Positions 31,397 to 42,693 of a stretch of 64,000 nt of DNA are shown here, in pieces (the first letter of the stretch is position 1; the number at the start of each line of letters is the position of its first letter). Made by a program: the position numbers and the translations under genes. The stretch is from Sanderia malayensis (taxonomy: Eukaryota > Cnidaria > Scyphozoa > Semaeostomeae > Pelagiidae): assembly GCA_013076295.1 (NCBI GenBank), contig RQOL01000920.1:62001-126000 (forward strand), read 5' to 3'. The notes under the pieces are model-generated. The model was not told where the DNA came from and did not search any database. It saw nothing but the letters and a program-made list of their open reading frames with translations.

Positions 31397-33659
31397 TTAA
31401 TTTGCAGAGTAAAATACTTTGCGGTGGGTAATTTTGAAGGGGTCATATGGTTGTTGTAATGGTTTCCCAACGGCATCATGGCAAAATAAAAGCATGAGTG
31501 CAGGTAGCAAGGGCTTCAGGAAGATGTGCAGAAGTTTTTTGCTGGTGAAGAGAAAGAGGACACAGTTCTTCCATGGCGAACTGTAATCATTGGGATTATT
31601 TATGCTAGGATCCAAATCCATGATGGTAACGGAGTGAACAAATGACCAGGTAGGCCAACAGTCGTGCAATAAACTAGTTGAGCTGGAGTAGCATCAAGAT
31701 CATGTTTGAACATAGAGTGGATGCTGAGCAGAGTAATTGGCAACATTTCCGACCACGTTGAAAGATCTGGTGCTTTCTCAGATGCTTCGAGTTGCCTATA
31801 AAAGCATTCGACCATGCCATTTACGAAGGGTGATACGAAGTTGTGTGGATATTTTTGATGCAGAGTAGTGATATCAGTTGTTCGAACTGAGAACAGCGAT
31901 CAGTTGTAACCGTGGATGGAAGACAGAAATTGGAAATCCATCAAGAAACATCCAATTGCTGTAGAAAATTGGAACGGCTTCAGGCCAGCGAGTGAATCGG
32001 TCAAGGTGGGTGAATAAGTAGTGATAAGCTTTGGAAAAAGCCAGGGGTCCAGCAATGTTGATGTGCACCCGATCAAAACGACTGTCTTGGCCTGGAAAAG
32101 TGCCAAGGGGACTCACTGAGAGACATTTGATTTTTTATCTCTGGCACTGAAGGCAAGACTGTGTCCAATTGTTGAGGTCATTCTGAATACCGGGCCAAAC
32201 ATATTGTTGTGTGATAAGTAATTGAGTAGCTCAGATTCCAGGGTGCGACAGGTTATGGAGTTTGTCAAAAGTTATACACCGAAAAGAAGAAGAAATATAT
32301 GGGTGAGGTGTTGCTGTTCAGATGTTGCGGAGAATGGTGCAGGAAGATGAAGGTTGTGGAGCTTTCTGAAGCTGCAGAGATAACATTTGCAATGACGGCA
32401 GATCTTGATCAGCTTGCTGAGCTTCTGCGAGCAAGTTGAAATACAGTTGTAACTTTGTTGCAGTTGTTGTAGTTTGAACAGAGTTAGTTTCCATGAGAGA
32501 GAGCGCATCTGCAACAACATTTTCCTTACCACTAACATGTCGTATGTCAGCCGCAAATTGTGAAATGTAATCAAGATTTCTTGTTTTGTGACAAGAGTAA
32601 CAATTAGGTGATGTTGATAAGGCATAGGTTAAGGGTTTGCGGTACGTCAGGATGTGGAATTATCGACTTAAACCAGTGCCTAAAATGATTGATTGTGAGA
32701 CAGATGCCAAGTTACTCACGACCAAGGGTACTGTACATTACTTCTGCTTGTTGTAAGCTTTTGGAAAAAAATCCGGTATTTGATGCATTGCTGTAGAAGG
32801 TATAGTTGATGCATTGATGTAGAACTCTACCGAGGGCAATATTTGAAGTATCAACCATTAAACAATATGAAGACACCCGAGAAGAATGGACTAGAAGTGT
32901 AGTATTGGTTAATGCAGACTTTATTTTATGGAATGCTGTAATGGCTTCTTCCAACAACTGCAAAATCTTCTTTGTTTTCTTAGGTGATTGTAAATCCATC
33001 AGAGGCTGGATGATCGGTGAAACATATTCGGTGAGACCTGCAAAGAGTGTGTCGATATGCTGAAGATGTTCAACCTCTGAGAAGCTGGAGATGAGAAGAT
33101 CATTGATATATGCAAATACACAGTCCACACGGCGAAACGCTTGGTGTATGAAACACTGGAATGTCTGAGCAGCATTACTTAGTCCGAAAGGCATTTGGAA
33201 AAACTCAAACAAACCGAATGCTGTTGTGATAGTGGTCTTGTCTATGTCGGGAGGATCTACTGGAATTTAATGATGGCCTGTGACGAGATCAATTTTTGAG
33301 AAGATTGATCCATCCGTTATCCCAATATCAGGCATCGGATAATGATTAGGAAAGTTTGCTGTGTTGCAACCACGATAATCACAACAAGGGCACCAATCAC
33401 ATGGCATTGACTTTGCGACCATATGCAGCAGCGAAGACCAATTGCTTTTGTATTGGCGAATAATGCCAAGTTGCAACATGTGGTCAAATTCAAGTTTGCT
33501 GATCCTGAGGCGATCTTGTGCAAGGTGGAGAGGGCGATAGAAGACAGGTTGAGCATGGGTGTTAATATGATGTGTAACTCTCGCGAGAGGAATGAAATCT
33601 TTGACCTTCTCCAGAATGAGGCTGGAGCTGAAAGTGATTGGCAAGTGCTTGCATTTCAA
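31397..33659 (-). pseudogene. Ty3/gypsy retrotransposon pol remnant
   Basis: The minus strand shows the gypsy order RT, RNase H, integrase. RT: FYRPLHLAQDRLRISKLEFDHML, YPMPDIGITDGSIFSKIDLVTGHH (33267-33659). After one stop and a shift comes MPFGLSNAAQTFQCFIHQAF with the catalytic box altered to YINDLL (one Asp lost). RNase H: LMVDTSNIALGRVLHQ. Integrase: FDRVHINIAGPLAFSK, FTRWPEAVPI (31874-32116), then MVECFYRQLEAS and ATPAQLVY (31600-31815), and a basic tail to 31397. Catalytic residues are eroded and there are many stops. No LTR or gag is visible. It is an old, dead copy. Confidence 0.88.
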
Positions 33660-33817
33660 CTCATGCTCATATCTGTATCATACATAGTATATAAGAGTGA
33701 AATTTTTTTTATCATGCATTGCATAGAATACAGGGACCATGAAAAATGCCTCATCTCTGTTACTGTTTTACGTATGTGTGCATCAGTGATATATCAAAAA
33801 GAGGTCTTCACTTCAAC

Positions 33818-36427
33818 CATAGTTAATAGAAAGGGACTGGTTTGAAAACAGACGCTGGGTCTCTTGTCTGGTGTTAGAAAAACAAAGAAAGCCTTTTTTT
33901 AACCATGATAATTGTTCATCATCTTGAGAAGTGTATGGATTTAAGAATGGTTTTTCCTTCATCGAATGTTCTTTTAAATTTCGAACATTTAAGCAGTCAA
34001 AAAAACCATCCATCTTCCCACAAAAATCTGCTGTAGCCAGGCACATGGTTGGACTGAACTTTCTTAGCACTGCAGCTACACTACAGCTCAGAACCTGAAC
34101 AGCAAGCCGAACTTTCATTTTGCTGTAACTTGTCACCTTCACATGGTCATGAGAAAGTTTTGGGAGTAACTTTAACCCTCTTTCTACATCAGCATGGTAG
34201 AGGTCAGATATATGGCTCCAAACCATGCATTTGTCATTATTCCACATTCAGCGTGTACCTTCATTTAGGTTTGCTCTTGAGTTGTACAAGCAATTTTTGC
34301 TGGTTTTGAGAGAGTGTGGTGCATCGCTGAAGAAATAAACAATTCTGTTGGGCTTAAACAAGTTCACAGTTCGATAAATAACACCTGCATCTTCATTCCA
34401 TCTAGCATCTTGTGTAGCTTGAAGAATTTGCGATTCAGTGATGCACCGTCTCAGCTTGCAAGATTGCAATTTAATTCTAAAATTGCAACACTTTCCAAAA
34501 TAATGGCATAATTTGAGTGCAAGTCAGTGTTTCTGTTGCAAAATATGCCAATGGAAAACAAAGATCACTTAATAAGCCTCTGATGTAAAACAAAAGTGCA
34601 TGTGTAGCAAGCGTGTTTTCCTTTTCAAGGCAAGCCTCGTTACTTTCTTTATCTCCCAAGTCTGTGAAGCCAATAAGATCTTCACTGTACTTGTCATAAA
34701 ATAAACCATCTGATATCTTCATCTCATCGAAAGACAAGCATACATATCTTTGATGTCCTTCAAGATTGACAATCATTGATTTCAACTCATCTATCACGGC
34801 AGGATTAAACCCTGTTTGCAGTCGAACTACATTTCTGTATTCTCTAAGAGTTCTTTGGCTTGGCAAGCACAAAACTCTTGATTTGCGCAATTCTATGTAG
34901 GCAGATGATGATTTTGCAGCAATAGATAAGCAAAACCTAATTACCATGAGGTGGCACTTCTTTGCTCCCTGTGTGGAATTTTTAGTTTGCTCCTTCCAAA
35001 AGAACTGCATAAAAGGGGATGCTGCTTCTAACTTCTCATTCATGATTTTATTAATATCATCACTTAGCTGATTGTTGAGTTTGACATTGTACTTGATAAT
35101 CTCTGCATCCATTTTCTTTATCTTGTCTTCAAGAAACTTGCAGCTTGCTCTCTGCTGGAGAACAGTTGCCTTCAGTCTGGCATGGCTTGTTCCACTTAAT
35201 GGAGCTTTTTTCTTAATGCAGCTTTGTTCTTGATTCTGCTTTATTAAAGCTCTCTGTTTGCACTCATTTGCTAAAGATGTACAGCCTTGGCACATTTTTG
35301 TACTGTCAGAATTTTGTAAGACATGACATGATTTTGCTCAAAAAACTGATGAATTTGGTATGGAATACTGCTTTCAAAGTCTATTGCTTTTGGTACAGTA
35401 TGAATAATTGCAAAGGTTTTTGCCTCATGGTCAACAACACCTTGACAAATTTTAGCCCTCTCTATTTTGCAAATCACAGCAGCTACTTTGTGATATTGCA
35501 CTGATTTGTTAAATTCCTTATAAACAAAAAGCAGTCCGTTGGTAGTTTCCAATTAAATACTGCAACAACGAATTGAAAATCTCGGCTTATCCTGATAACA
35601 TACTTTGGTATGGCATATTCTTTGTTAAAAAACTGAACAAGAACAAAACTGTCCTGATGACAAACTGTCCAGCTTGTTGTTAGTCTTTCCAGTCCCTTCT
35701 TCACACTTTCAAAACATTTATAGGCAACTGGCTGTTCCAAAATCACATCCTTTACTATTTCTATATGTCTCCTTTCTACTGGTGGTTCTTTCGAATGACT
35801 CTTTTTGCGTAGATTTTCTGTTCATATGGCTCCAGGGCGAAGAGTCTTCCTGCCTTTTGCTGAAATCAGGAAAAATTATTTAGGTCCATCATTTTAAGTC
35901 CTGTTTACGCCTGGCCTGGCCGGGAGCCAGCAAAGGCAGAGCAAAATTTGAAAAGGTCGAACAAATTGAAAAGAATAATTTTTAAAAATAAACTTACGAG
36001 TAGTTTCTATATCATCTGATTTATAATGATTCTCGCAAAAGTATATATTTCCTTTCTCAATTTGTTGCTTCAAATCAGCGTTGGTAACGCGATAAGTTGT
36101 GACAATGTTCAAAACTTCTTTCCTCCAATTCTCATAAAATTATCCGCTTCTTGATGTGATGTTGCATAATGAAATGCCAGCGTACTTTCCTGATTTATTA
36201 GCTTTATTTGTAAAACAATCGTTTAAAACACAATCAACCATTCCCAAGCAAATTAATGATGAAGTTGATAGCAGCAGTATGCGTGTTTTGCTGTGTTTCC
36301 GATAGGCCCACTGCAGAGCTTGGCTGAGCTTGGATGTTCTTTGGTCAATTGACACGATTATTGAAGAACAATAACATCGCTAGAGTTCTGAGTCAGTTGC
36401 CAAACCAGTCCCTTTCTACTAACTATG
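33818..36427 (-). mobile_element. P-element (THAP9-like) DNA transposon
   Basis: Terminal inverted repeats of about 35 bp: CATAGTTAATAGAAAGGGAC... at the left and its near-complement at 36395-36427. They are flanked by the 7-bp repeat CTTCAAC (33811-33817 and 36428-36434). P elements usually duplicate 8 bp, so one flank base may have changed. It holds one THAP9-type transposase gene on the minus strand. Length 2610 bp. Confidence 0.88.
33845..36260 (-). pseudogene. P-element/THAP9-like transposase, broken
   Basis: N-terminal C2CH THAP domain: CVLNDCFTNKANKSGKYAGI, a TAA stop at 36140-36142, then in the same frame FYENWRKEVLNIV and the closing IYFCENHYKSDDIE. Middle frames (35483-35746, 35271-35552) keep FVLVQFFNKEYAIPKYVIRI and the start of the catalytic region. 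The 34477-35295 frame has the leucine-rich/coiled-coil part and LPSQRTLREYRNVVRLQTGF, then YVCLSFDEMKISDGLFYDKY with the conserved Asp, and DLIGFTDLGD. The last part (33813-34247) holds KMKVRLAVQVLS and KMDGFFDCLNV. At least three lesions. The last frame runs through the TIR and stops only in the flanking repeat. Confidence 0.85.
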
Positions 36428-36608
36428 CTTCAACCCAAGGGATGAGCAATGAGTGGGAAATTATGCCAGAAATGGATCCGTCCAATTTGTTTAATATTTT
36501 CTGGGTGATCACCATAATTTTTATTGCGATTTAAATTGTCCGTTGTTTCCTTTTTTATTCAATTTATTTGTTACTTTAGTATTATATTAAAAATTTTCAA
36601 ATCTGGAA

Positions 36609-39293
36609 ATGAGTGTCAATGATGTTGGTAAGTGAAAACTTGAAATTGTTTTGAAGAACTGTTTGCAATGCTTTGCTTAGGCCCACGTACGGCTACACTA
36701 GCAGGACTGGTTTGGGTTGGATAGTCTGCGATGAATTTCTAATTTCTATTTACAGAGCTGGAGCCTTTAAAGAAGAAGCCGAAGGTACTCTACATATCCT
36801 TACGAAATTTTCTTTACACAAATCATCTCACAGTCATAACCAACAGTTTTGATTAATGCTAATATTTTTCTGCAGATAAATTTTCTCTGCATTTCAACCA
36901 TTTTAGTTCGCATTTGGCGATGCACACTCTTACATAGCCTTATAGGAGTTTGTTGTTTGTCATTTTTGTATTAAATATGTTTTTATTGACTTATTTCCTA
37001 CCAACATAACTGCTAGATAATATACGTTTGTTAAAAGATTAGAACTTTAACATTATATACTTAAATCTCTTAATTGAAAACTGATCTAATTGAAATATGT
37101 TTGCATTTTCTTCCAATTTTCTTTTTCCACTGCTGCTGGACTAACATGAACAACTCATGCTTATCTGACGTCACAGGAGCATGTACCAGTATATCATAAC
37201 AAATTCACTAGATTGCTTGTCACAGTCATAACCTTGTCATTTTATAAGAGTACTCCCAAAATTAAGGTACCTGCAAATTTTGATCACAAATGCTACTTCT
37301 TTCAAATAATGTAGAGAGATGGTCTTCGATTATGTTCAAATTGTGGGACATCTTCTGGTCTTCGCTGTTTGGTGTGTAAGAACTGCAGTTAACCTTTTCC
37401 TAAGAAAGAAAAAAATTGGAAAACTATTGAAGATCACAGTAAAAACACGACACCAACTTACATAAAACAGAAACTATTTGAAAGGGTGAGGATATGTTTT
37501 AATTTTTGTGCTAATTTACATTTAAAGTTGGCTATGCATCTTAATGTGCTTAGATCTATTTACCTAAAAATGAGTTTCCTTTGAACTGTGTATTGATTGC
37601 ACACTTTTTAACCTATATCAAGCATAACCGCACATTCAAATACTCATCATCAATAATACAAACATTTCTATCTTCTTTGAGTACAGATGGATCAGCTAGC
37701 TACAAAACCGGGTTGGACTGGTATTATGTTCCTTGTCAATGACACAAAAGACGAGAACAGTCCTGGCAAATGTGTATACACACATACATACTCGACTAGA
37801 GGCACTGGCAAGAAACTTGAGAAACTCATGGGAGAAAAAGTTTTGAATGCAATTAAAAAGTATTTGTATGGTAAGCTTGCTGTTATGCTCTGATGTTAAC
37901 CTGATTTTTTAATTCTTGACTGCAAAATTTGCATTAAAGAAAGGAGCACCAGAAGCATAGAAGCTGGTGATGAGTAATCCCCTGTGCTGTTGTCCTTACT
38001 CTGTTGCCCTAAAATTCTCTTGATCCTATAAATTTTCACTTCTTTCAAAAGCACAGAGATTCTATTGTCTTGTGTCTTACCGTAAATCCCGATTAAGCCC
38101 CCACGTTCGAATAAGCCGCCCCTCGATTAAGCCCCCACCTAAAAATCATTTTTGCAAATATACCCCCTTATTTGCAAAAGATGCCCCCCCTCGAATAAGC
38201 CCCCACCCAAAAATTCATCTTTGCAAATAAGCCCCCTTGGGCTTATTCGGGGATTTGCGGTACTATGTTTGCCAAGTTTATAAAATCATCTTGTTAAGCG
38301 CAAGACTGCTTCATTATGCAAATGTGTCTGCTGTTCATCTTAAATTAATTAACTAATTAAATTAATTAAAATTAACAAATTAATTTTACAGCAGAAAATA
38401 TGGAAAGTAATGACACTTCATCTTCTTTGATCCCAAGAGATGTTTTACAGCCTGTACCAGATGCCTCTATTTCGCAATCATCACTAACATGCTCTAATTC
38501 TTAATCTCTACCTGATACCCTCACAACCACGGCTATTTCTGATCCTGTCAACTCAATTTATTGTTCAACTGCTTCTGAGTTTTCCATGGATCCTTCTTCT
38601 CTTCAACAAAGTCTGTCTTCTGTTATTTCTACCACCAACCTAATTACCTCTTCCGCATTCGCCACTTCTGATACATCTGCGTCTTTTCATATTTTGTCTT
38701 CTGTGGCTAACTCTAAACCTTCAGCTAACCTGTCTTCCAATGCTTGCCCTACCTCATTAGCTAGTCTACAAAGTCTGTCTTCTGTTATTTCTACTACCAC
38801 TATATCAACTATCCCGGCTGTTCTTTTCATTACTATTGCTTCTGCTGCTCTCAGTTTGCTTTCTTCGGCTCCTTGGAGCAATATTTCCCTTGCTCAGCAG
38901 CCTGGTAATGACCCAAATTCCAGGACCATACGTGGTAGAATTCTGACTGCGAACAATGGCAAAAAGTTTTCTCAGATTATAGATAAATAATTAAAATCTA
39001 TTACATCATGTTATTCTATTGATTACCTATTATATTAGTATAGTCTGTGGACGTCATACTATATTATAATTTACATTTATCACCAATATGATTAATATAT
39101 ATAATGTAAAGTTTGATGTTAAAGCATATTATATATTATATAATATACACATCATGTTTTGGATGTATGAAATGGCTTTTTTGGCATTTTCACTTACAGC
39201 GGAGAATCATTATAAGTGGCTCAGTTTTTCCATGTGGATCTCGATGCCAAGGTGGGCTGGATAGTAGTATTTGTGACACAGTTCACCATGTCT
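36609..39293 (+). pseudogene. Unrecognised multi-exon gene with a Cys-rich motif and Ser-rich exon
   Basis: Five exons chain with matching phases and good splice sites: 36609-36627, 36756-36784, 37315-37485, 37687-37870, and 38392 onward to about 38990. A further short open exon lies near 39199-39293. The product starts MSVNDVELEPLKKKPK, then has LCSNCGTSSGLRCLVCKNC (three Cys pairs, zinc-binding-like), WTGIMFLVNDTKDENSP, and a Ser/Thr-rich exon with SLQQSLSSVIST-type repeats. Two in-frame stops occur (TAA after NCS in exon 3 and after CSNS in exon 5). A MITE sits in intron 4. I do not recognise the family. It converges on KDZ-like gene 2 and could be its partner or a decayed host gene. Confidence 0.5.
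38078..38262. mobile_element. GC-rich MITE, relative of 6981-7322
   Basis: 185 bp with ends TACCGTAAATCCC and GGGGATTTGCGGTA. The interior is repeated 'AAGCCCCCACYTAAAAATCA' and 'TTGCAAATAAGCCCCC' units. It sits in an intron of the 36609-39293 gene. No clear target duplication. Confidence 0.75.
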
Positions 39294-39299
39294 GATAAA

Positions 39300-42200
39300 A
39301 AGCTAATTTTTCTTGTCCTGACACTTTTTTATTTTATAACAAACTAAGACTTGTTGTTTGTATTCAAAGCTCTTAACCTTTGAGACCTTTATTTACTGGA
39401 ATTAAAATGTTTGGGCACCTCAAATGTCCAAAAAGACTACAAGTTATTTTGCATAAAAAACTTCGCTAGAACCTTATTTGTCGACATTTTTTAATTTTGA
39501 AGCTTTTTGGCCACCTTTTACCAGTAAACGTTTTTTATTATATAGTTAAAAATTTCACGCAGAGTATCGAAAAAATTGGAAAATAAATTGAACATAAACT
39601 TGAACTAAAAATTCGATCATATATCTAGATTTTTAATAATTTTAATCAATGAGCATAATATTTACTCCATTTATACCAGGACAAGTCACGGTCAGTTTCT
39701 TATGAAGCGGCTTTTCATTAAAAAACGTGAAATTTTTGACCTTCGTTGCCTTTAATGTATGCTATGCAGAACAAGGAAACATATTAGTGACTTTTTGCAA
39801 ATATAATCACATTGACGATTATATTCCCAGAAATTGAAGGAATGGGTAAACTGATATTCTTCGCTTGACTTTATTTCCATATAGTAATACATACAATAAA
39901 ATTTTTAATGAGGCTGTTCAAAAAATTCACACCAGATATAAAGCTGTTGATGGCCTTAATTCGTACATGCTTGCAAAATATTCTGTTGTTTTATGTACTT
40001 TGCAAATATAAATGCAAACTGATCGAAAATTGTACCTATTGATGATAAGTGCATCCAAATAATGTTTTTGTTTGAATTTGGTTCAAATTTTGACAATTTC
40101 TGATAATGTCATAAATAAATTTTTAGAAATTTATTGATGGAATCAAGCCCGTTGGAACAGAGGAGAGGCTGGGGACGGCTTCAGCGCCCAAATAATTCTC
40201 AATTATTTTTAACATTCATAATTTTTTTAAAAAGACATTAACATGTAATTATTTGTTTCATTAATTGAACAGTGTACAATTGGGGCGCTTTCCAGCAATA
40301 AAAAGGGCCTGGTTTCAAGAACTTCTGAATCTCAAAGCAGTGAGATTCATATAAAAACTTACGATGGTTTTAATATGTTTACCATTGATTTCATCCGTTT
40401 ATTTGGTCAATAGTTGAATAAAGGCTTTACCCTGGAGATTTTCATGAATTTTTTCTCTTTGTGCTCACAGTGAACATAGTTGGTATGGCTTAAGTTTTTC
40501 TTTATCCCTTGAGAAAAAGGAAGCGAATGCATGCCAAAATGCTAAATGTCAACTAAAAGCACATGGCTTGAGTTTGCTTTGTTGTACTAAGTTTTTCATC
40601 TCATAGCTGAAAGGGAAGCAAACAACAAGGCATAAAATTTCGGAATTTCATGTTCGACTTTGTAATCACTGAAGCAACCTGATAACTTGTCATTGAAAAT
40701 CCAGACCCAACATAGTTTAGCGGTGAGTACCTATAAGCTTTATATGCAGCTTCTTTAATTTTTCATATTTTTTATTTATAGGTGCACTTGGTGCGCTGCA
40801 TTCGCTTAAGACAACAAGATACAATATGAGAAGCACAAATGTTAAAGCGATGATCCATGTTCTCAAGTTTGGTTAACTCTTTGGATGATTCAGTCATCAT
40901 CAAAACACATCCCTAAACAAATTTTGAGTTTCAAGTCACAATATAATGCTAAAAAATTGAAATTCTAAAAACAACAAGTTCTTTACTTTTTTTGTTTCAA
41001 TTGAAACCAGTATTTGAAGTTTCGACAAACTTTTACTAATGAGGTTGCGATTCTTTCAATCATTAACTTTTTCAGCACTAAAGCTTTGATTTTTTAGCAA
41101 ATCTGTAATTTGTTTTTGTAAATCGGACAAAAATAACAGGCGATTAATGAAAACAAATAGTAAAATATACAGGAATAACATATGTTTGGAAGACCGTCCG
41201 CGAAATACCAACATACTTTTAGCTCACTACCAACACGAATCGAATGTATACTTTTTTAAGGACATAAACAACTCTGGCTTATTGTTATGAATATATTGTC
41301 CATTACGCAAGAGATTTATACTACTGTCCTGTAAGGAATCATGAAATATCTCTTAAATTCAACTATTGTCCAATTTAACCCAAAATAACTTATTTTGGGA
41401 AAAGCTTATTGTCCGACAATGCGTGAACAACTTCAATGGTACATTGAAGTTGTTTTTTGAACGTTTTTTGTACTATTGTACAAAAAACAACTTTGTGAAA
41501 AGTGATCCACTGTCCGAACCAATAATTACGAAAATGAAAATATGTATTTGACTTCTCAATAAAATATAATGTATATTTTCTGGGTAACATATTAAAAATT
41601 TATGCTTCCTCCCACCTTTTTGATCTTGCGGTATTTGGTTACGGACAAAATAGGATTATTGATACCATGGTTTTTATGAGGTATTTACAAAGGTGCATTA
41701 AAACATACATTAACATGAATAATTTGTGTCATAATAAGAATGATTCAGTATTTGATATAATATTCGAGAGTTCATACCTTCTCCTCCTTTATGCATACAG
41801 CGAACAGCTAGCTTTTAGGTTGGCCGAATTAGCCAGCTGCGTTGCTCGAGAGAGACATGTAGGTTGATCGAAAAATCCAACGTCGTAACGTAGAAAGTTT
41901 GCTCTAGTTATAGAGTAGTTTCTTATATGTCAAATAAGGAAAAATAAATAAAAGTTTGAGGGTCACAAAATGGAATAAGCTTAAGCTGACCAAATTTCAC
42001 AGGTCAGTGAGTCAGCTTGTCAGCTTGTAAATAACGAAACGAAAAGTGACGTATAACTTACGTTTAAGTTTCTAGTCTTTTATGTACCAAGACGTAATCT
42101 TTGCATTCTTTTTGGCGTATTAGCAAAAATTTTAAAGATATTTTAGCTTTCCTTTGACAGAAGTACTATGGTGTTTTGCCACATGTAATTCCAGAGTTAG

Positions 42201-42690
42201 AGATCTGCCTCGACATCCATGTGATTGGCTGTGCTCGAAGTGACTGACTCCTTTTTGTTCATTTGTAGAATGCAAAACTGAATAGGAATCGTGAATCGTG
42301 ACAATGCAATACCACAGGCTTGGGATAATCACTGCACGCAAGAATGCGACCTGTCGTTTCAAGAGGTATTTTTAAATGTAAATTTTTGATGACTTCATAT
42401 TCTTCGATGGTGAAATTTAACTAGCCTGTGAATACAGTGTCTCTGAACAACATTATAACATGCCATCTGCAAAGCATGACCAGAGAACTGGTGTGTTCCC
42501 ATGGGGATATTCGCATGCTGTTGGGAGGATGGAACATTCTCAAAACAATAAAAGACAACAAATGAAATAAAGTAAAGTAATATAGAACAGGGGTCAATCG
42601 AAACTTAACAAAGCAAAAAACAACAGCAAAAACTACAAAAAATTTAAGAAAATCATTTACAATGGTTTAAATTAATTCTCTATAAAAAAT
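39300..42690. other. AT-rich stretch without a recognisable gene
   Basis: Open frames are short and match no family. The only ordered structure is the hairpin cluster at 41379-41488 and scattered AYTGTCC motifs around it. Confidence 0.6.
41379..41488. repeat. Cluster of four perfect hairpins
   Basis: Four perfect short palindromes follow one another: CCCAAAATA-act-TATTTTGGG (41379-41399), ATTGTC-c-GACAAT (41408-41420), AACAACTTCAATG-gta-complement (41426-41454), and GTTTTTTGTAC-tatt-complement (41463-41488). The motif AYTGTCC recurs near 41296, 41332, 41364, 41411 and 41509. It could be a decayed MITE end or a regulatory hairpin array; unknown. Confidence 0.7.
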
Positions 42691-42693
42691 CAA

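Noticed and set aside
33423..33845. 140-codon plus-strand ORF
   Set aside because: It overlaps gypsy RT on the other strand and has no protein-like motifs.
36334..36534. Plus-strand ORF across the P-element right end
   Set aside because: It runs through the TIR and target duplication into flank; no recognisable domain.
38340..38390. TTAATTAA-rich palindromic tract
   Set aside because: Simple AT-rich sequence before a splice acceptor; no specific structure.
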